From the NCBI GenBank assembly GCA_937912115.1, contig CALDOI010000191.1, positions 1-64,000 of the forward strand: a DNA stretch of 64,000 nt, written 5' to 3'. Positions 8,247-16,782 of this stretch are shown in pieces (the stretch's first letter is position 1; each line of letters starts with the position of its first letter). The stretch comes from an uncultured Bacteroidota bacterium. Its GTDB lineage: Bacteria; Bacteroidota; Bacteroidia; Bacteroidales; F082. A program made the translations under genes and the position numbers. The notes beneath the pieces are model-generated. The model saw only the letters and a program-made list of their open reading frames with translations, searched no databases and was not told the DNA's origin.

Positions 8247-9413
8247 ATGCCTAACAGAAATTCAATTAAAATACTTGCTACTATTCTTATTATCGCTTTC
8301 GCGATGAATGGGTTTAGTCAAATGCGTAAAAAATCCAATACTAAACTATCTAATAATTGGCAAGTAAACTATAACCTTGGTTTTACAGAATTTTATGGTG
8401 ATGCGAGTAATAACGGGTATTTTCAAAAGTTTTCGGGTGAGATAGCATTTGCAACAGGGCTTACGGTACGAAAGTATTTTAATCCAATTTTTGGTTTGGG
8501 TTTCAATTTATGGTATTCAGGACTTAAAAGTCATAAAACAAAAAGTGCAACTGGAATTCCCGTTAATACTTATTTAACAGGAAACTATTTTGATGGCAAT
8601 GTTAATCTTCTAATCGACTTTAATAATCTTTTCTGGGGTCCAAGTTCTCGTAAATTTTCTGTTTATGGGCTTATTGGTTTAGGATATGGATCGTGGAATA
8701 CACAGTTAACCGACTCACTATCAGGTTTGGTTATTAATAGTGGTGATGCAATTGGAAGCATTACCTTCAAAAAAGGAGGCTTTGTAATACCCATTGGTGC
8801 AGGCCTTAATTATATGTTAAACGAAAATTGGGCTGTGAATTTTGAGATGAATTTACGTACCGTACTTAATGATGATGTTGATGTTTGGCGAGATGGTTTT
8901 AAATATGATCAACCCTTATATACCAGCTTTGGAGTGTCATACTTCTTTAATGGAATTGCGAAGCCAAAAAACAAATCACAACGACCGCAAATGAAATCGG
9001 TAAAGCAGGAAACGCTTAAACCGGTTGTTCCTATATATAATTATAGATTACAATCTACAAATAAAGCATCAGGATCATCAGGATCATCAGATTCCGGTGT
9101 ACTTCTAATTGAGCCTCCTACAAAAAAACCGGAAATTTCATACTCTGGTATTGTTTATCGTGTACAAATACTTGCTAAACGTGATAATTTGCCATCGTTG
9201 AGTTCTTTAAAAAGTAAGTACAATATAGATGGTGAGATTTATGAAAATTATCAGGATGGTATTCATCGTTACTCAACCGGTATGTTCCTAACATATCAGG
9301 AAGCTGTTCAATATAGCCAAGTTATAAAAAATAAAGGAGTTCACGATGCATTTGTAGTAGCATATCAGAATAATATAAGAATACACATTACCCCTGAAAT
9401 GAAAAGAAAGTAA
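8247..9413 (+). CDS. Outer-membrane beta-barrel protein with C-terminal SPOR-like domain
   Basis: The 388-residue product has a signal peptide (residues 1-25, ending MNGFSQ). Residues ~30-235 have alternating hydrophobic and polar strands with many Gly and aromatic residues, as in small outer-membrane barrels. A Ser/Lys-rich linker with SGSSGSSDSG precedes a C-terminal ~85-residue segment starting YSGIVYRVQILAKRD, with GEIYENYQDGIHRYSTG and GVHDAFVVAY. This segment has the RVQI..., Y.RV.TG and AFVV pattern of SPOR domains, which bind denuded peptidoglycan. A barrel joined to a peptidoglycan-binding unit would tether outer membrane to cell wall. It is probably co-transcribed with the preceding TPR gene. 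Confidence 0.78.
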   Translation: MPNRNSIKILATILIIAFAMNGFSQMRKKSNTKLSNNWQVNYNLGFTEFYGDASNNGYFQKFSGEIAFATGLTVRKYFNPIFGLGFNLWYSGLKSHKTKSATGIPVNTYLTGNYFDGNVNLLIDFNNLFWGPSSRKFSVYGLIGLGYGSWNTQLTDSLSGLVINSGDAIGSITFKKGGFVIPIGAGLNYMLNENWAVNFEMNLRTVLNDDVDVWRDGFKYDQPLYTSFGVSYFFNGIAKPKNKSQRPQMKSVKQETLKPVVPIYNYRLQSTNKASGSSGSSDSGVLLIEPPTKKPEISYSGIVYRVQILAKRDNLPSLSSLKSKYNIDGEIYENYQDGIHRYSTGMFLTYQEAVQYSQVIKNKGVHDAFVVAYQNNIRIHITPEMKRK

Positions 9414-9581
9414 TCAGTGATTTTTTTTATTATTGATATTATTTTTAAAAAATACTATCCAAAACCATAATTATTGGAAAAATTTGCATTCAAAATTCAT
9501 TAAATACTCTACTTAAGCTATTTAATTTTATTTTTTTAGAAAAAAAACTATAAAAAAGTATCAAACTAAATAATATAAGTA

Positions 9582-9589
9582 TACATTTG
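9582..9589 (+). promoter_or_regulatory. Promoter element TACATTTG for the cold-shock gene
   Basis: TACATTTG fits TAnnTTTG and is 29 bases upstream of ATG 9619. The surrounding 200 bases between 9414 and 9618 are extremely AT-rich and hold no other recognisable gene. Confidence 0.5.
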
Positions 9590-9618
9590 CAAAATATCTA
9601 ATTATTAAATTTTTAACA

Positions 9619-9810
9619 ATGAATAAAGGCACAGTAAAATTCTTCAATGAATCAAAAGGTTTTGGTTTTATCACAGATGAGGACTCAAACAACGAATATT
9701 TTGTACACATAACCGGTTTAATCGACAAGATTAACGAAGGTGACTATGTAGAATTTGAATTGAAAGAAGGAAAAAAAGGTTTAAATGCTGTAAACGTAAA
9801 AACAGTTTAG
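9619..9810 (+). CDS. Cold-shock domain protein (CspA family)
   Basis: This 63-residue protein is a single cold-shock domain, the full usual length for bacterial Csp proteins. RNP1 is KGFGFI at residues 13-18 and RNP2 is YFVHI at 27-31; the start MNKGTVKFFNESKG is canonical. The family binds single-stranded RNA and DNA and melts mRNA structure in the cytoplasm. The gene stands alone with its own promoter element and a strong rho-independent terminator directly downstream, so it is a monocistronic unit. Whether it is cold-induced cannot be judged; the leader is short, unlike the long thermosensing leader of E. coli cspA. Confidence 0.95.
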   Translation: MNKGTVKFFNESKGFGFITDEDSNNEYFVHITGLIDKINEGDYVEFELKEGKKGLNAVNVKTV

Positions 9811-9835
9811 GAACTCTTTTTTATGAAGATATTAT

Positions 9836-9867
9836 AGCCTGTCAATATTTTGACAGGCTTTTTTTTG
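9836..9867 (+). terminator. Rho-independent terminator of the cold-shock gene
   Basis: AGCCTGTCAA (9836-9845) pairs with TTGACAGGCT (9850-9859) around a TATT loop and is followed by a run of eight T. It lies 25 bases after the csp stop and just before the end of the convergent lipoprotein gene. Confidence 0.9.
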
Positions 9868-9868
9868 T

Positions 9869-11119
9869 TTAGTAGCTTAGAATGAATTCTTTTCCCATTG
9901 GTATTACTGCTTCTTCTGAGACTTTTACCGGTCTATATCTAACGCCAATTCCCATATTTGTAAATATGGCAGTGCTATCATCAGTTAGCACAGCCCATTC
10001 GATGGGTTTCCACTCATTATCATTAAAAACAGCCAAATAAACAAATTGTGAAGTATCAACTAATTGAATATTGATACTTTTGGTTGCTATATATTCGTTT
10101 GAAACATCAATATAATTATAGTCCCCTAAAAATGGTGGGGTATGAGTGCTCTTTTCCTTAGTGGTAAATAAACCAACTGGGTTGTTACCATGTATTCGTC
10201 TATACACCTTCGCTGTTTTAATTGGTTGATAAGGGTTTGTATTATCATCTGAATTCTTGAGATAAATTTTTTCTTTATTTGGTAGTATTACCGTTGTTGA
10301 ATAATATCCTAATATAGAATCAGCAAAAAACGGAGTATAATCCATGGCTGCTGCAATACCCAAACTTCTTAGAGCCTTAATCTTATATATGTTAATATCA
10401 CGAAGATCTCCGGATTTATTTTCTTCAGTTAGTTCAATACTCTGCACATTCGGATTATAAACTATTCTTTCGTCATAAGTTATACTGCTGTTAATTTCAT
10501 CATTTAGTAAGATAGCAATCTCTTTTTGGTTTTTGTTTCCATCCAATAGATGACCATATTTATCCTGAAAATTATCAGTATAATTTTCAATCTCTTCATT
10601 TGAAACTCTGTACGGGAGTATGTAGTTGCAAAAAGTGTTGAAATCATAACTATTTTCGAACAGACTACTATTCCATATATCGTAAGATGTTTTGATGTGA
10701 TTAATTAAAAAATCGGGACTTATGTTTTTGAAATCTAACCAAATTGAATCGGCCTTGTAACTTAATCTGCCCACTACTTTTTCGATCGAATCACGTTTTT
10801 GTTTTATAGATGAAATATCAGGGAAGTCATAAATGTTTATCTCGATAGGATTATCCAATGAATCGACAAGTGACTGTTGTATACTATAATTATTGTCAAG
10901 GTTTTCTATTAAGTAATATGCTGATTTGAGTTTTAAGGAATCTTCCGGCTTCTGAAAGGTAAGAATTAGTCTCATTAGACCCGGTTTATGAATACCGGAT
11001 TGATTTAATACTTCTTGAATTTCATTTGGTATGCCAGGTTTCTTACTCTTTAAGCAGCTATTACAAATTATAGCCAGAATAACTAGAAGTAAAACTGATT
11101 TATTTGAGTGAATCCGCAA
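9869..11119 (-). CDS. Lipoprotein related to transglutaminase-like proteins, catalytic residues missing
   Basis: The 416-residue product starts with a signal segment ending in Cys (CNSC, Cys22, atypical lipobox; Cys19 is an alternative). Its layout follows Bacteroidota transglutaminase-like proteins: LKSAYYLIENL, FNTFCNYILPYRVSNE, then the core strand-helix GDLRDINIYKIKALRSLGI at residues 237-255, AAMDYTPFF and TAKVYRR. In active members the core begins GDC and later has GHSWN; here Leu239 stands at the Cys position and GYYST at the His position, so it is probably a pseudo-enzyme. The start is a TTG at 11119, since no in-frame ATG lies between it and the upstream stop. It is the last gene of the Bat operon, 64 bases after batE. 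Confidence 0.7.
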   Translation of the reverse strand: MRIHSNKSVLLLVILAIICNSCLKSKKPGIPNEIQEVLNQSGIHKPGLMRLILTFQKPEDSLKLKSAYYLIENLDNNYSIQQSLVDSLDNPIEINIYDFPDISSIKQKRDSIEKVVGRLSYKADSIWLDFKNISPDFLINHIKTSYDIWNSSLFENSYDFNTFCNYILPYRVSNEEIENYTDNFQDKYGHLLDGNKNQKEIAILLNDEINSSITYDERIVYNPNVQSIELTEENKSGDLRDINIYKIKALRSLGIAAAMDYTPFFADSILGYYSTTVILPNKEKIYLKNSDDNTNPYQPIKTAKVYRRIHGNNPVGLFTTKEKSTHTPPFLGDYNYIDVSNEYIATKSINIQLVDTSQFVYLAVFNDNEWKPIEWAVLTDDSTAIFTNMGIGVRYRPVKVSEEAVIPMGKEFILSY

Positions 11120-11183
11120 AACCGAGTATATAAGGTTGGTTAAGGTTTACTCATAAAACACAATTTTGTTTCACAAAACAGAG

Positions 11184-11948
11184 TTATATTTCTTTAATGG
11201 ATTTTTCTGGTAACCAACCAACACTACCATTTTTTATTTTTATCTCAACCCAATTATCAATTTTATCTGTAATCATAACTTTTGTTCCCTCATGGATTAC
11301 AAATAAATCAACGGCATTCTGCGTTGGGGAGCTTTTTACTGTTATGGAGGAGGTGAAAACAATTCCTTCCTTATGATCAATATTAAAATAATATTTCTGT
11401 GCAGCAAGAGATGATGATACAACAGTTATTATCAAAAAAAGCAATCCGATATAGAATGACAATTTCCTGTTACCTCGTTTTCGTGATAGGATAAATATAC
11501 CAATTGTAATCACAAGAAGTGCAAAAGAGATTAAAGTAAATATTGCCCATGAGTCAGCGTCAAGAAAATTATAGAAAAAATTCCACCATTGCTGATAAAA
11601 AAGTTCAGGGACTTTTTCAATCTTATCAACGATCATGCTATTTGCAATATTCAAATTGTAATTAATACTTTCATCATTTGGAAGAAGCTTTTTGGCCTTT
11701 TCGAAATAAAGTATTGCCGAGGCAATATCATTATTCTTGTAACATGTATTACCCATGTTATAATATAATTCCCCTGATTCTAATCCTTGGTCGATAACTT
11801 GTTGATAAGTAGATAGAGCAGAATCATAAAGCCCCTTATTATAAGCATTGTTTGCATCAACAATTAAGGAATCAGCGTTGTTAGTAAAGCCGCTTAAGGT
11901 TATAGCATTTAAAATAATAATTATCGTGTATTTTATGGCCTTAGTCAT
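11184..11948 (-). CDS. batE: BatE, TPR and SH3-like membrane protein
   Basis: The 254-residue product has a signal or anchor segment (residues 5-22), two or three TPR units (NAYNKGLYDSALSTYQQV, LYYNMGNTCYKNNDIASAI), two membrane helices at about 137-157 and 163-183, and a C-terminal SH3-like domain (GIVFTSSITVKSSP through VGWLPEKSIKEI). This arrangement and its position after batD are those of BatE in the Bacteroides aerotolerance operon. The membrane topology places the SH3 domain in the periplasm, where it may bind peptidoglycan or a partner. It starts 11 bases after the batD stop, so it is translationally close to it. Confidence 0.88.
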   Translation of the reverse strand: MTKAIKYTIIIILNAITLSGFTNNADSLIVDANNAYNKGLYDSALSTYQQVIDQGLESGELYYNMGNTCYKNNDIASAILYFEKAKKLLPNDESINYNLNIANSMIVDKIEKVPELFYQQWWNFFYNFLDADSWAIFTLISFALLVITIGIFILSRKRGNRKLSFYIGLLFLIITVVSSSLAAQKYYFNIDHKEGIVFTSSITVKSSPTQNAVDLFVIHEGTKVMITDKIDNWVEIKIKNGSVGWLPEKSIKEI

Positions 11949-11959
11949 TATTAAATATT

Positions 11960-13810
11960 TTATTTCAATGCCTTTTCGGCTTGCATAATTGCACTAGCCG
12001 ATTCGTTATAAATACTTGCCATTTTATTGCTTGAATCGCCCGGAGCAAATCTTGCAAATTCAATATTATTAAGGGTGTTTATGAAACTATCAGTCACCAA
12101 TTCATCAACTCCTTTTTCTTTTAACATATCAGCCACCGTTTCAATCGAAAGCTCAGATTGTTTTAGGCTGAATTTATCAGCAATATAGCCCCAAAGTGCC
12201 TGAGCAATCTCATCATAATATGCTTTGTCATCTCCTGCATTCATATATTTTTCAGCGGACCGAAGTCTGGTTTTCGCAACTTTATTTGCCTTTCTGTTTT
12301 TTAATAGTCCGACATTTGATTTTTGTTTGTCCATCCTCCTAATAATTATAATAAGAATTATCATTATTACAATGGGCAATAGCAGAAAGATAAAGAAGGT
12401 GGTAGAGAGAAATAAAAATTTACCATGTTCACGAAAGCTAAAAGGAAGCAACTTAATGTGTTGAATATCTTGACCAATAAATCTTATATCCTCTTGTGCT
12501 GAGGAACTATATGATATTCCATTTGAAGTAGCTTCTCCTTTTTCTACCAGAATGTTATATTTTTCGGATGATAAAGTATGATACTTATTGTCGTTTGGGT
12601 TAAAATAACTCAAGAAAATTGGCATTATTTCAAAATCGCCTCCATTTCGTGGAATTGCCAAGTATTCAAATTTCTTTTTTCCTGATATACCTGTGGAGTT
12701 TGTTTTAATATCGCTCGTTACTTTTGGATCAAAACTTTCAAAGTCAACGGGAAATTTAACGTCAGGAATATTAATTAATTCTAGATTTCCCTTTCCAGAT
12801 ATGGTATAAGTAAGAGTAAGCGCATCATTTGCAATAAGTTTGGTTTTGTCGATTCGGCTACTAAATATAAAATCGCCAACGGCACCATTAAACCCCATTG
12901 GTTTCCCTTCCTGAGGTAAAGATTTAACGTTTATTACTATGGGATTTGACTTAATGATAGTACTTATGTTCTTTACATTTCTGTTAAAAAATGGATCATT
13001 AAAAAAATCTTCAAATGGATCATTTCCACGCTTTCTCTTGTTTTGAACTCTAAGCTGAACCGTACATTCCATTTCTGTAGGTTCAATTGTAAGCTTTCCT
13101 GTTTTTTGAGGAAATACAGCAAACTTATTTATTACTGCAACAACGTATTCCTCACCGTTAATTATCTCAGTATCTTGTTGATATTGTTTGTTTTCTTCTA
13201 ATAAACTTTTCGACCAAAATCCTTGTAACGACGATAGTTTTTTAACCACCAAATTAGAAACCGTAACTCTAGTGTATAACTTATAGGTTAAAATAACCTG
13301 TTCTCCTATAAATGGGTTTGCATTACTTATGGAAGCTTTTATATAAACATCATCATCCTGCAATACTCCGGGATCTTTAGTTTTATTATTTGTATTTTCG
13401 GAAGTACTGCCTTGCTGATTACCGGTAGAATTGACGATTTGAATCTTAATACTATTCGATTGTACTCGCTTTCGATCAACGGTAGCTGTAGCAGGGCTAA
13501 TCACAACCTCGCCTTCCTGAGTAGCCTGAACTATATATGTATAAGTCATCGAATAGGATTGTGTCATCTTCCCATTCACATATTGAACACTTGAATTGGT
13601 TGATGTACTTGGTCCGGATAGTACCTGAAGGCTTCCAAAATTTGGTGACTGAAAATTGTCAGCATCCTGGTTTATTTCATACACAATTCTAAAGCGTTCT
13701 CCAACTTTGGCAACTTGTTTTGCAGAACCACTAAAACGTATTTGATCATTCGCCAGACCAAGAAAGCCTGATGTTATGAATAATGATATAATTAAAATTC
13801 TATTTATCAT
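11960..13810 (-). CDS. batD: BatD, oxygen-tolerance family membrane protein
   Basis: This 616-residue protein has a signal peptide (ending LGLAND), a long periplasmic part with repeated Ig-like beta domains, for example FSGSAKQVAKVGERFRIVY and ASISNANPFIGEQVILTYK, one strong membrane helix at about residues 465-490, and a cytoplasmic tail containing KYMNAGDDKAYYDEIAQALW and FARFAPGD. This is the BatD (oxygen tolerance) family. Its role is thought to be in an envelope complex with BatA, BatB and MoxR; the biochemical function is not known. It lies 122 bases after batC on the same strand. Confidence 0.9.
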   Translation of the reverse strand: MINRILIISLFITSGFLGLANDQIRFSGSAKQVAKVGERFRIVYEINQDADNFQSPNFGSLQVLSGPSTSTNSSVQYVNGKMTQSYSMTYTYIVQATQEGEVVISPATATVDRKRVQSNSIKIQIVNSTGNQQGSTSENTNNKTKDPGVLQDDDVYIKASISNANPFIGEQVILTYKLYTRVTVSNLVVKKLSSLQGFWSKSLLEENKQYQQDTEIINGEEYVVAVINKFAVFPQKTGKLTIEPTEMECTVQLRVQNKRKRGNDPFEDFFNDPFFNRNVKNISTIIKSNPIVINVKSLPQEGKPMGFNGAVGDFIFSSRIDKTKLIANDALTLTYTISGKGNLELINIPDVKFPVDFESFDPKVTSDIKTNSTGISGKKKFEYLAIPRNGGDFEIMPIFLSYFNPNDNKYHTLSSEKYNILVEKGEATSNGISYSSSAQEDIRFIGQDIQHIKLLPFSFREHGKFLFLSTTFFIFLLLPIVIMIILIIIIRRMDKQKSNVGLLKNRKANKVAKTRLRSAEKYMNAGDDKAYYDEIAQALWGYIADKFSLKQSELSIETVADMLKEKGVDELVTDSFINTLNNIEFARFAPGDSSNKMASIYNESASAIMQAEKALK

Positions 13811-13932
13811 GTTTCCTTATACGTTTACCAAAGTAGTTCAACCACATAACCCTAACAAAAAATATTCCATCTTAGTATATGTCAGGTTCTTTAGTTATTA
13901 TTTATTATCATCTGCCACTTAGTCAATACACA

Positions 13933-14697
13933 CTACCAATCAATATCACTTTTACTTCCTTTTACTGCCTGAGCTTTTTGCTTTTGAAGCTTTTGCAGAG
14001 TTTTTTTCTCGTCATTTTGTAAAGCATCAAGCATGCGTTGAGCATCCTGTTTGGATATTTGTTGAGGTTGCTGTTGCTGATCTTTTTGTTGATCTTCCTT
14101 ATTTTGGTCCTTTTTATCCTGATCTTTGTTCTCGTCTTTCTGATCGTCTTTTTTATCCTGATCCTTCTTGTCTTGGTTTTCTTTATCCTTGTTTTCCTGA
14201 TCCTTATTTTGATCTTTGTTCTCTTCGTCTTTCTTGTCCTGATCTTGATTTTGATCCTGCTGTTGTTGCTGTTCTTTTAGTTTCTTTCTTGCGTATTCAA
14301 GATTATATTTCGCATTTTTATCGTTAGGATTTAGTCGCAATGAGTTTTTAAATGAATCAATACTTTCCTTATATTTATTCTCCTTCATAAAAGTATTTCC
14401 CAGATTATAATATGCAGCAGCTTTTTCCTCATTTGTTGTGTTTCGCTCAATTATTTCAGAAAAAAGTTTTGTCGATTCTTCATAGTTCTCCTGTTCATAC
14501 ATTGCATCACCAAGGTTAAAAGTACCTTTTGAGTAATCTGGTTTTTCCATTAACGCTTTGCGATATTCTTTTTCGGCATCCTGATAATTGCCTTCGCTAT
14601 ATTCGCTATTGCCCTTGCGTACTCTTTTTTTCTCCTTTTGCGAGTAACCGGCTGTTGCCGTAAGGGCAATAATTAGAAATATTATTATAGTTCGCAT
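13933..14697 (-). CDS. batC: BatC, TPR protein with a charged low-complexity tail
   Basis: From ATG 14697 the product has 254 residues: a signal peptide (ending TAGYSQ), three TPR units (GNSEYSEGNYQDAEKEY, GDAMYEQENYEESTKLF, GNTFMKENKYKESIDSF), and a tail from about residue 150 to 225 made almost only of Asp, Lys, Gln, Glu and Asn in short DQDKKDQNK-like units. The end VKGSKSDIDW is typical of BatC. An upstream TTG at 14727 would lie inside batB. The start is 5 bases beyond the batB stop, so the genes nearly abut. The tail is probably disordered, and its length likely varies between strains because the coding repeats can slip. Confidence 0.9.
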   Translation of the reverse strand: MRTIIIFLIIALTATAGYSQKEKKRVRKGNSEYSEGNYQDAEKEYRKALMEKPDYSKGTFNLGDAMYEQENYEESTKLFSEIIERNTTNEEKAAAYYNLGNTFMKENKYKESIDSFKNSLRLNPNDKNAKYNLEYARKKLKEQQQQQDQNQDQDKKDEENKDQNKDQENKDKENQDKKDQDKKDDQKDENKDQDKKDQNKEDQQKDQQQQPQQISKQDAQRMLDALQNDEKKTLQKLQKQKAQAVKGSKSDIDW

Positions 14698-14701
14698 AGT
14701 A

Positions 14702-15739
14702 CTATTCTTTCTTTCCAAAAAAATCAAATTTCTTAGCCCATCGTGTTTTTCTATCAGCTATCAATAATTCAATTATTAACATAATTATTGTCAGACCTAA
14801 AAAGATTTGGAATCTATCTTCGTAATCTGTAAATTGTCGTGTTTCGATTTCTTTTTTGTCAATTTCATTTATATCATCGAAGATTCTTTGTAAACCACTG
14901 CTCGCATTATTTGCTCGGGCATAGGCTCCACCACCGGCAGCAGCAATCTGTCGTAACATATCTTCATTAAGTTTTGTAATAACTGTATTGTTTTGTTTAT
15001 CCTTTTTAAAACCAGTTTGTGTTTCATATTGATTATATATTGGAATAGGAGCACCTTCGGGTAATCCCATGCCAATGGTAAACACATTTATTCCAAGTTC
15101 ATTGGCCATCTTTGCTGCTTCCAGTGGATCATCCTCGTGGTTTTCACCGTCGGTAATTACAATAATTGCTTTATTGTGTTCGGTTTCACCAAAACTTAAA
15201 GTTGCCATTTCAATGGCTTCACCAATGGCCGTTCCCTGTGTGGGTACTATTTTTGTGTCGACGGCAGAAAGGAAGAGCTTCGCTGCTGAATAATCAGTTG
15301 TTAATGGAAGCTGTTTATAGGCATTTCCGGCGAAAATTATAATACCGACTCTATCGCCCTGAAGTTTATCAACCAATGTGGATATAGCAAGTTTTGACCT
15401 TTCAAGCCGATTTGGCTTTATATCCTCTGCCAACATTGAATTTGAAACATCTAATACAAGATATAAATCGATTCCTTCTCGTTTTATATTTTCAAGTTTT
15501 GAGCCTATCTGGGGATCCACTATCCCTACGATTAAAAATGTTGCGGCTATTAGCAAAATAATGAACTTTAGCACTGGTGTTGATGACGAAACTTCAGGCA
15601 TCAGTTTGGCAATTGTTTTGCTGTCGCCAAATCGGTTTCTTGCTTTTTTTAACCATAATCTGTACAGCCAGAATAGAATTGCAAAAACAAGCAAAACTCC
15701 AAGTAGGATAAAGTATTCAGTATGTGCGAATTTTATCAT
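14702..15739 (-). CDS. batB: BatB, membrane-anchored von Willebrand A domain protein
   Basis: The 345-residue protein has two N-terminal membrane helices (about residues 9-28 and 57-78), a von Willebrand A domain with the metal-site motif DVSNSM (D-x-S-x-S, residues ~99-104), the TQGTAIGEAI and VITDGENHEDDP stretches, and a final membrane helix around 312-330. It is BatB of the Bat operon. The domain faces the periplasm and is expected to bind a partner through Mg2+. It is 47 bases downstream of batA, its paralogue; the two probably arose by duplication. Confidence 0.93.
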   Translation of the reverse strand: MIKFAHTEYFILLGVLLVFAILFWLYRLWLKKARNRFGDSKTIAKLMPEVSSSTPVLKFIILLIAATFLIVGIVDPQIGSKLENIKREGIDLYLVLDVSNSMLAEDIKPNRLERSKLAISTLVDKLQGDRVGIIIFAGNAYKQLPLTTDYSAAKLFLSAVDTKIVPTQGTAIGEAIEMATLSFGETEHNKAIIVITDGENHEDDPLEAAKMANELGINVFTIGMGLPEGAPIPIYNQYETQTGFKKDKQNNTVITKLNEDMLRQIAAAGGGAYARANNASSGLQRIFDDINEIDKKEIETRQFTDYEDRFQIFLGLTIIMLIIELLIADRKTRWAKKFDFFGKKE

Positions 15740-15786
15740 TTTTTGATTTCGATAATTAGTTTATTTGTCATTAGTATTGTTTTTAT

Positions 15787-16782
15787 TTATGGAAATCTTC
15801 TGAATACAACGTATCTTAAAATAATTTCCAGGGTAAAAAGCACTAGAGCTAATAACGCAAATGGCACGAAAGCTTCATGTTTCTTTCGAAACTCCTGAAT
15901 ATCGATTTTTGATTTTTCAAGCGTGTCGATTTCCTTATATATTTCTTTTAGTTTCTTATTATTATCGGCTCTAAAGTATCTTCCTCCAGTCATTCCGGCA
16001 ATTTTTTCCAAAAGTTCTTCATCTATCTGGACTTGCATTTGTTGCATTTGAATACCAAAAGCAGTTTGAACAGGATAGGGTGCTGTTCCCATCGAGCCAA
16101 TACCTATAGTATAGACCCTAATACCAAACATATGAGCCATTTCAGCAGCTGAAATTGGATCAACAGATCCCGAATTATTAACGCCGTCGGTGATTAGAAT
16201 TATAACCTTTGAGATAGCATCCGAATTCTGTAATCTGCTAACAGAAGTTGCTAATCCATCCCCTATTGCTGTTCCATCTTCAATCATCCCACTTTTAACT
16301 TCACTAAAAATATTTGTTATCATTTGGTGGTCGGTGGTTAGAGGTACTTGTGTAAAAGCTTCTCCACTAAAAATTACAAGACTCACCCGATCGTTTGGCC
16401 TTTTTGCTATAAATTCAGCGGCAACTTCTTTTGCGGCTTCTAATCTGTCGGGTTTAAAATCTCTGGCAAGCATACTCCCCGAAACATCAATCGACATAAC
16501 AATATCTATACCTTCGATGTGTACATTTTGTTTTGTGGAAATTGATTGCGGTCGTGCTAATGCTACAGCGATTAGTGAGATTGCAAATATCCTCAGAACA
16601 AATAAACCATGTATTAACCATGTTTTTGGGCTTGGGGCAATACCGTCAAAAGCCTGAATTCCTGAAAACCTCAATTCGGCTGTGCTTTTCTTATTCCTAA
16701 ACCAATACCAAACTATTAGTAGAGGTATTACCAGCAGTATGTATAAATATTCGGGATTTGCCCAATTATCAATATTTAACAT
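15787..16782 (-). CDS. batA: BatA, membrane-anchored von Willebrand A domain protein
   Basis: The 331-residue protein has membrane helices at about 12-28 and 60-80, a von Willebrand A domain with SIDVSGSM (D-x-S-x-S), EDGTAIGDGLATSVSRL and LITDGVNNSG, and a terminal helix near 308-325. It is BatA. The final RRFP end and spacing match the family. Its ATG at 16782 directly abuts the TAG of the preceding 325-residue gene (16783-16785), implying coupled translation. It is paralogous to batB but with a conserved Met-Gln-rich insertion (IQMQQMQVQ) before the last helix. Confidence 0.93.
   Translation of the reverse strand: MLNIDNWANPEYLYILLVIPLLIVWYWFRNKKSTAELRFSGIQAFDGIAPSPKTWLIHGLFVLRIFAISLIAVALARPQSISTKQNVHIEGIDIVMSIDVSGSMLARDFKPDRLEAAKEVAAEFIAKRPNDRVSLVIFSGEAFTQVPLTTDHQMITNIFSEVKSGMIEDGTAIGDGLATSVSRLQNSDAISKVIILITDGVNNSGSVDPISAAEMAHMFGIRVYTIGIGSMGTAPYPVQTAFGIQMQQMQVQIDEELLEKIAGMTGGRYFRADNNKKLKEIYKEIDTLEKSKIDIQEFRKKHEAFVPFALLALVLFTLEIILRYVVFRRFP

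Noticed and set aside
14038-14280. Leu/Ile-rich 80-residue open frame on the plus strand opposite batC
   Set aside because: It is the complement of the Asp/Lys/Gln-rich repeat region of BatC, and so looks like a membrane protein by accident.
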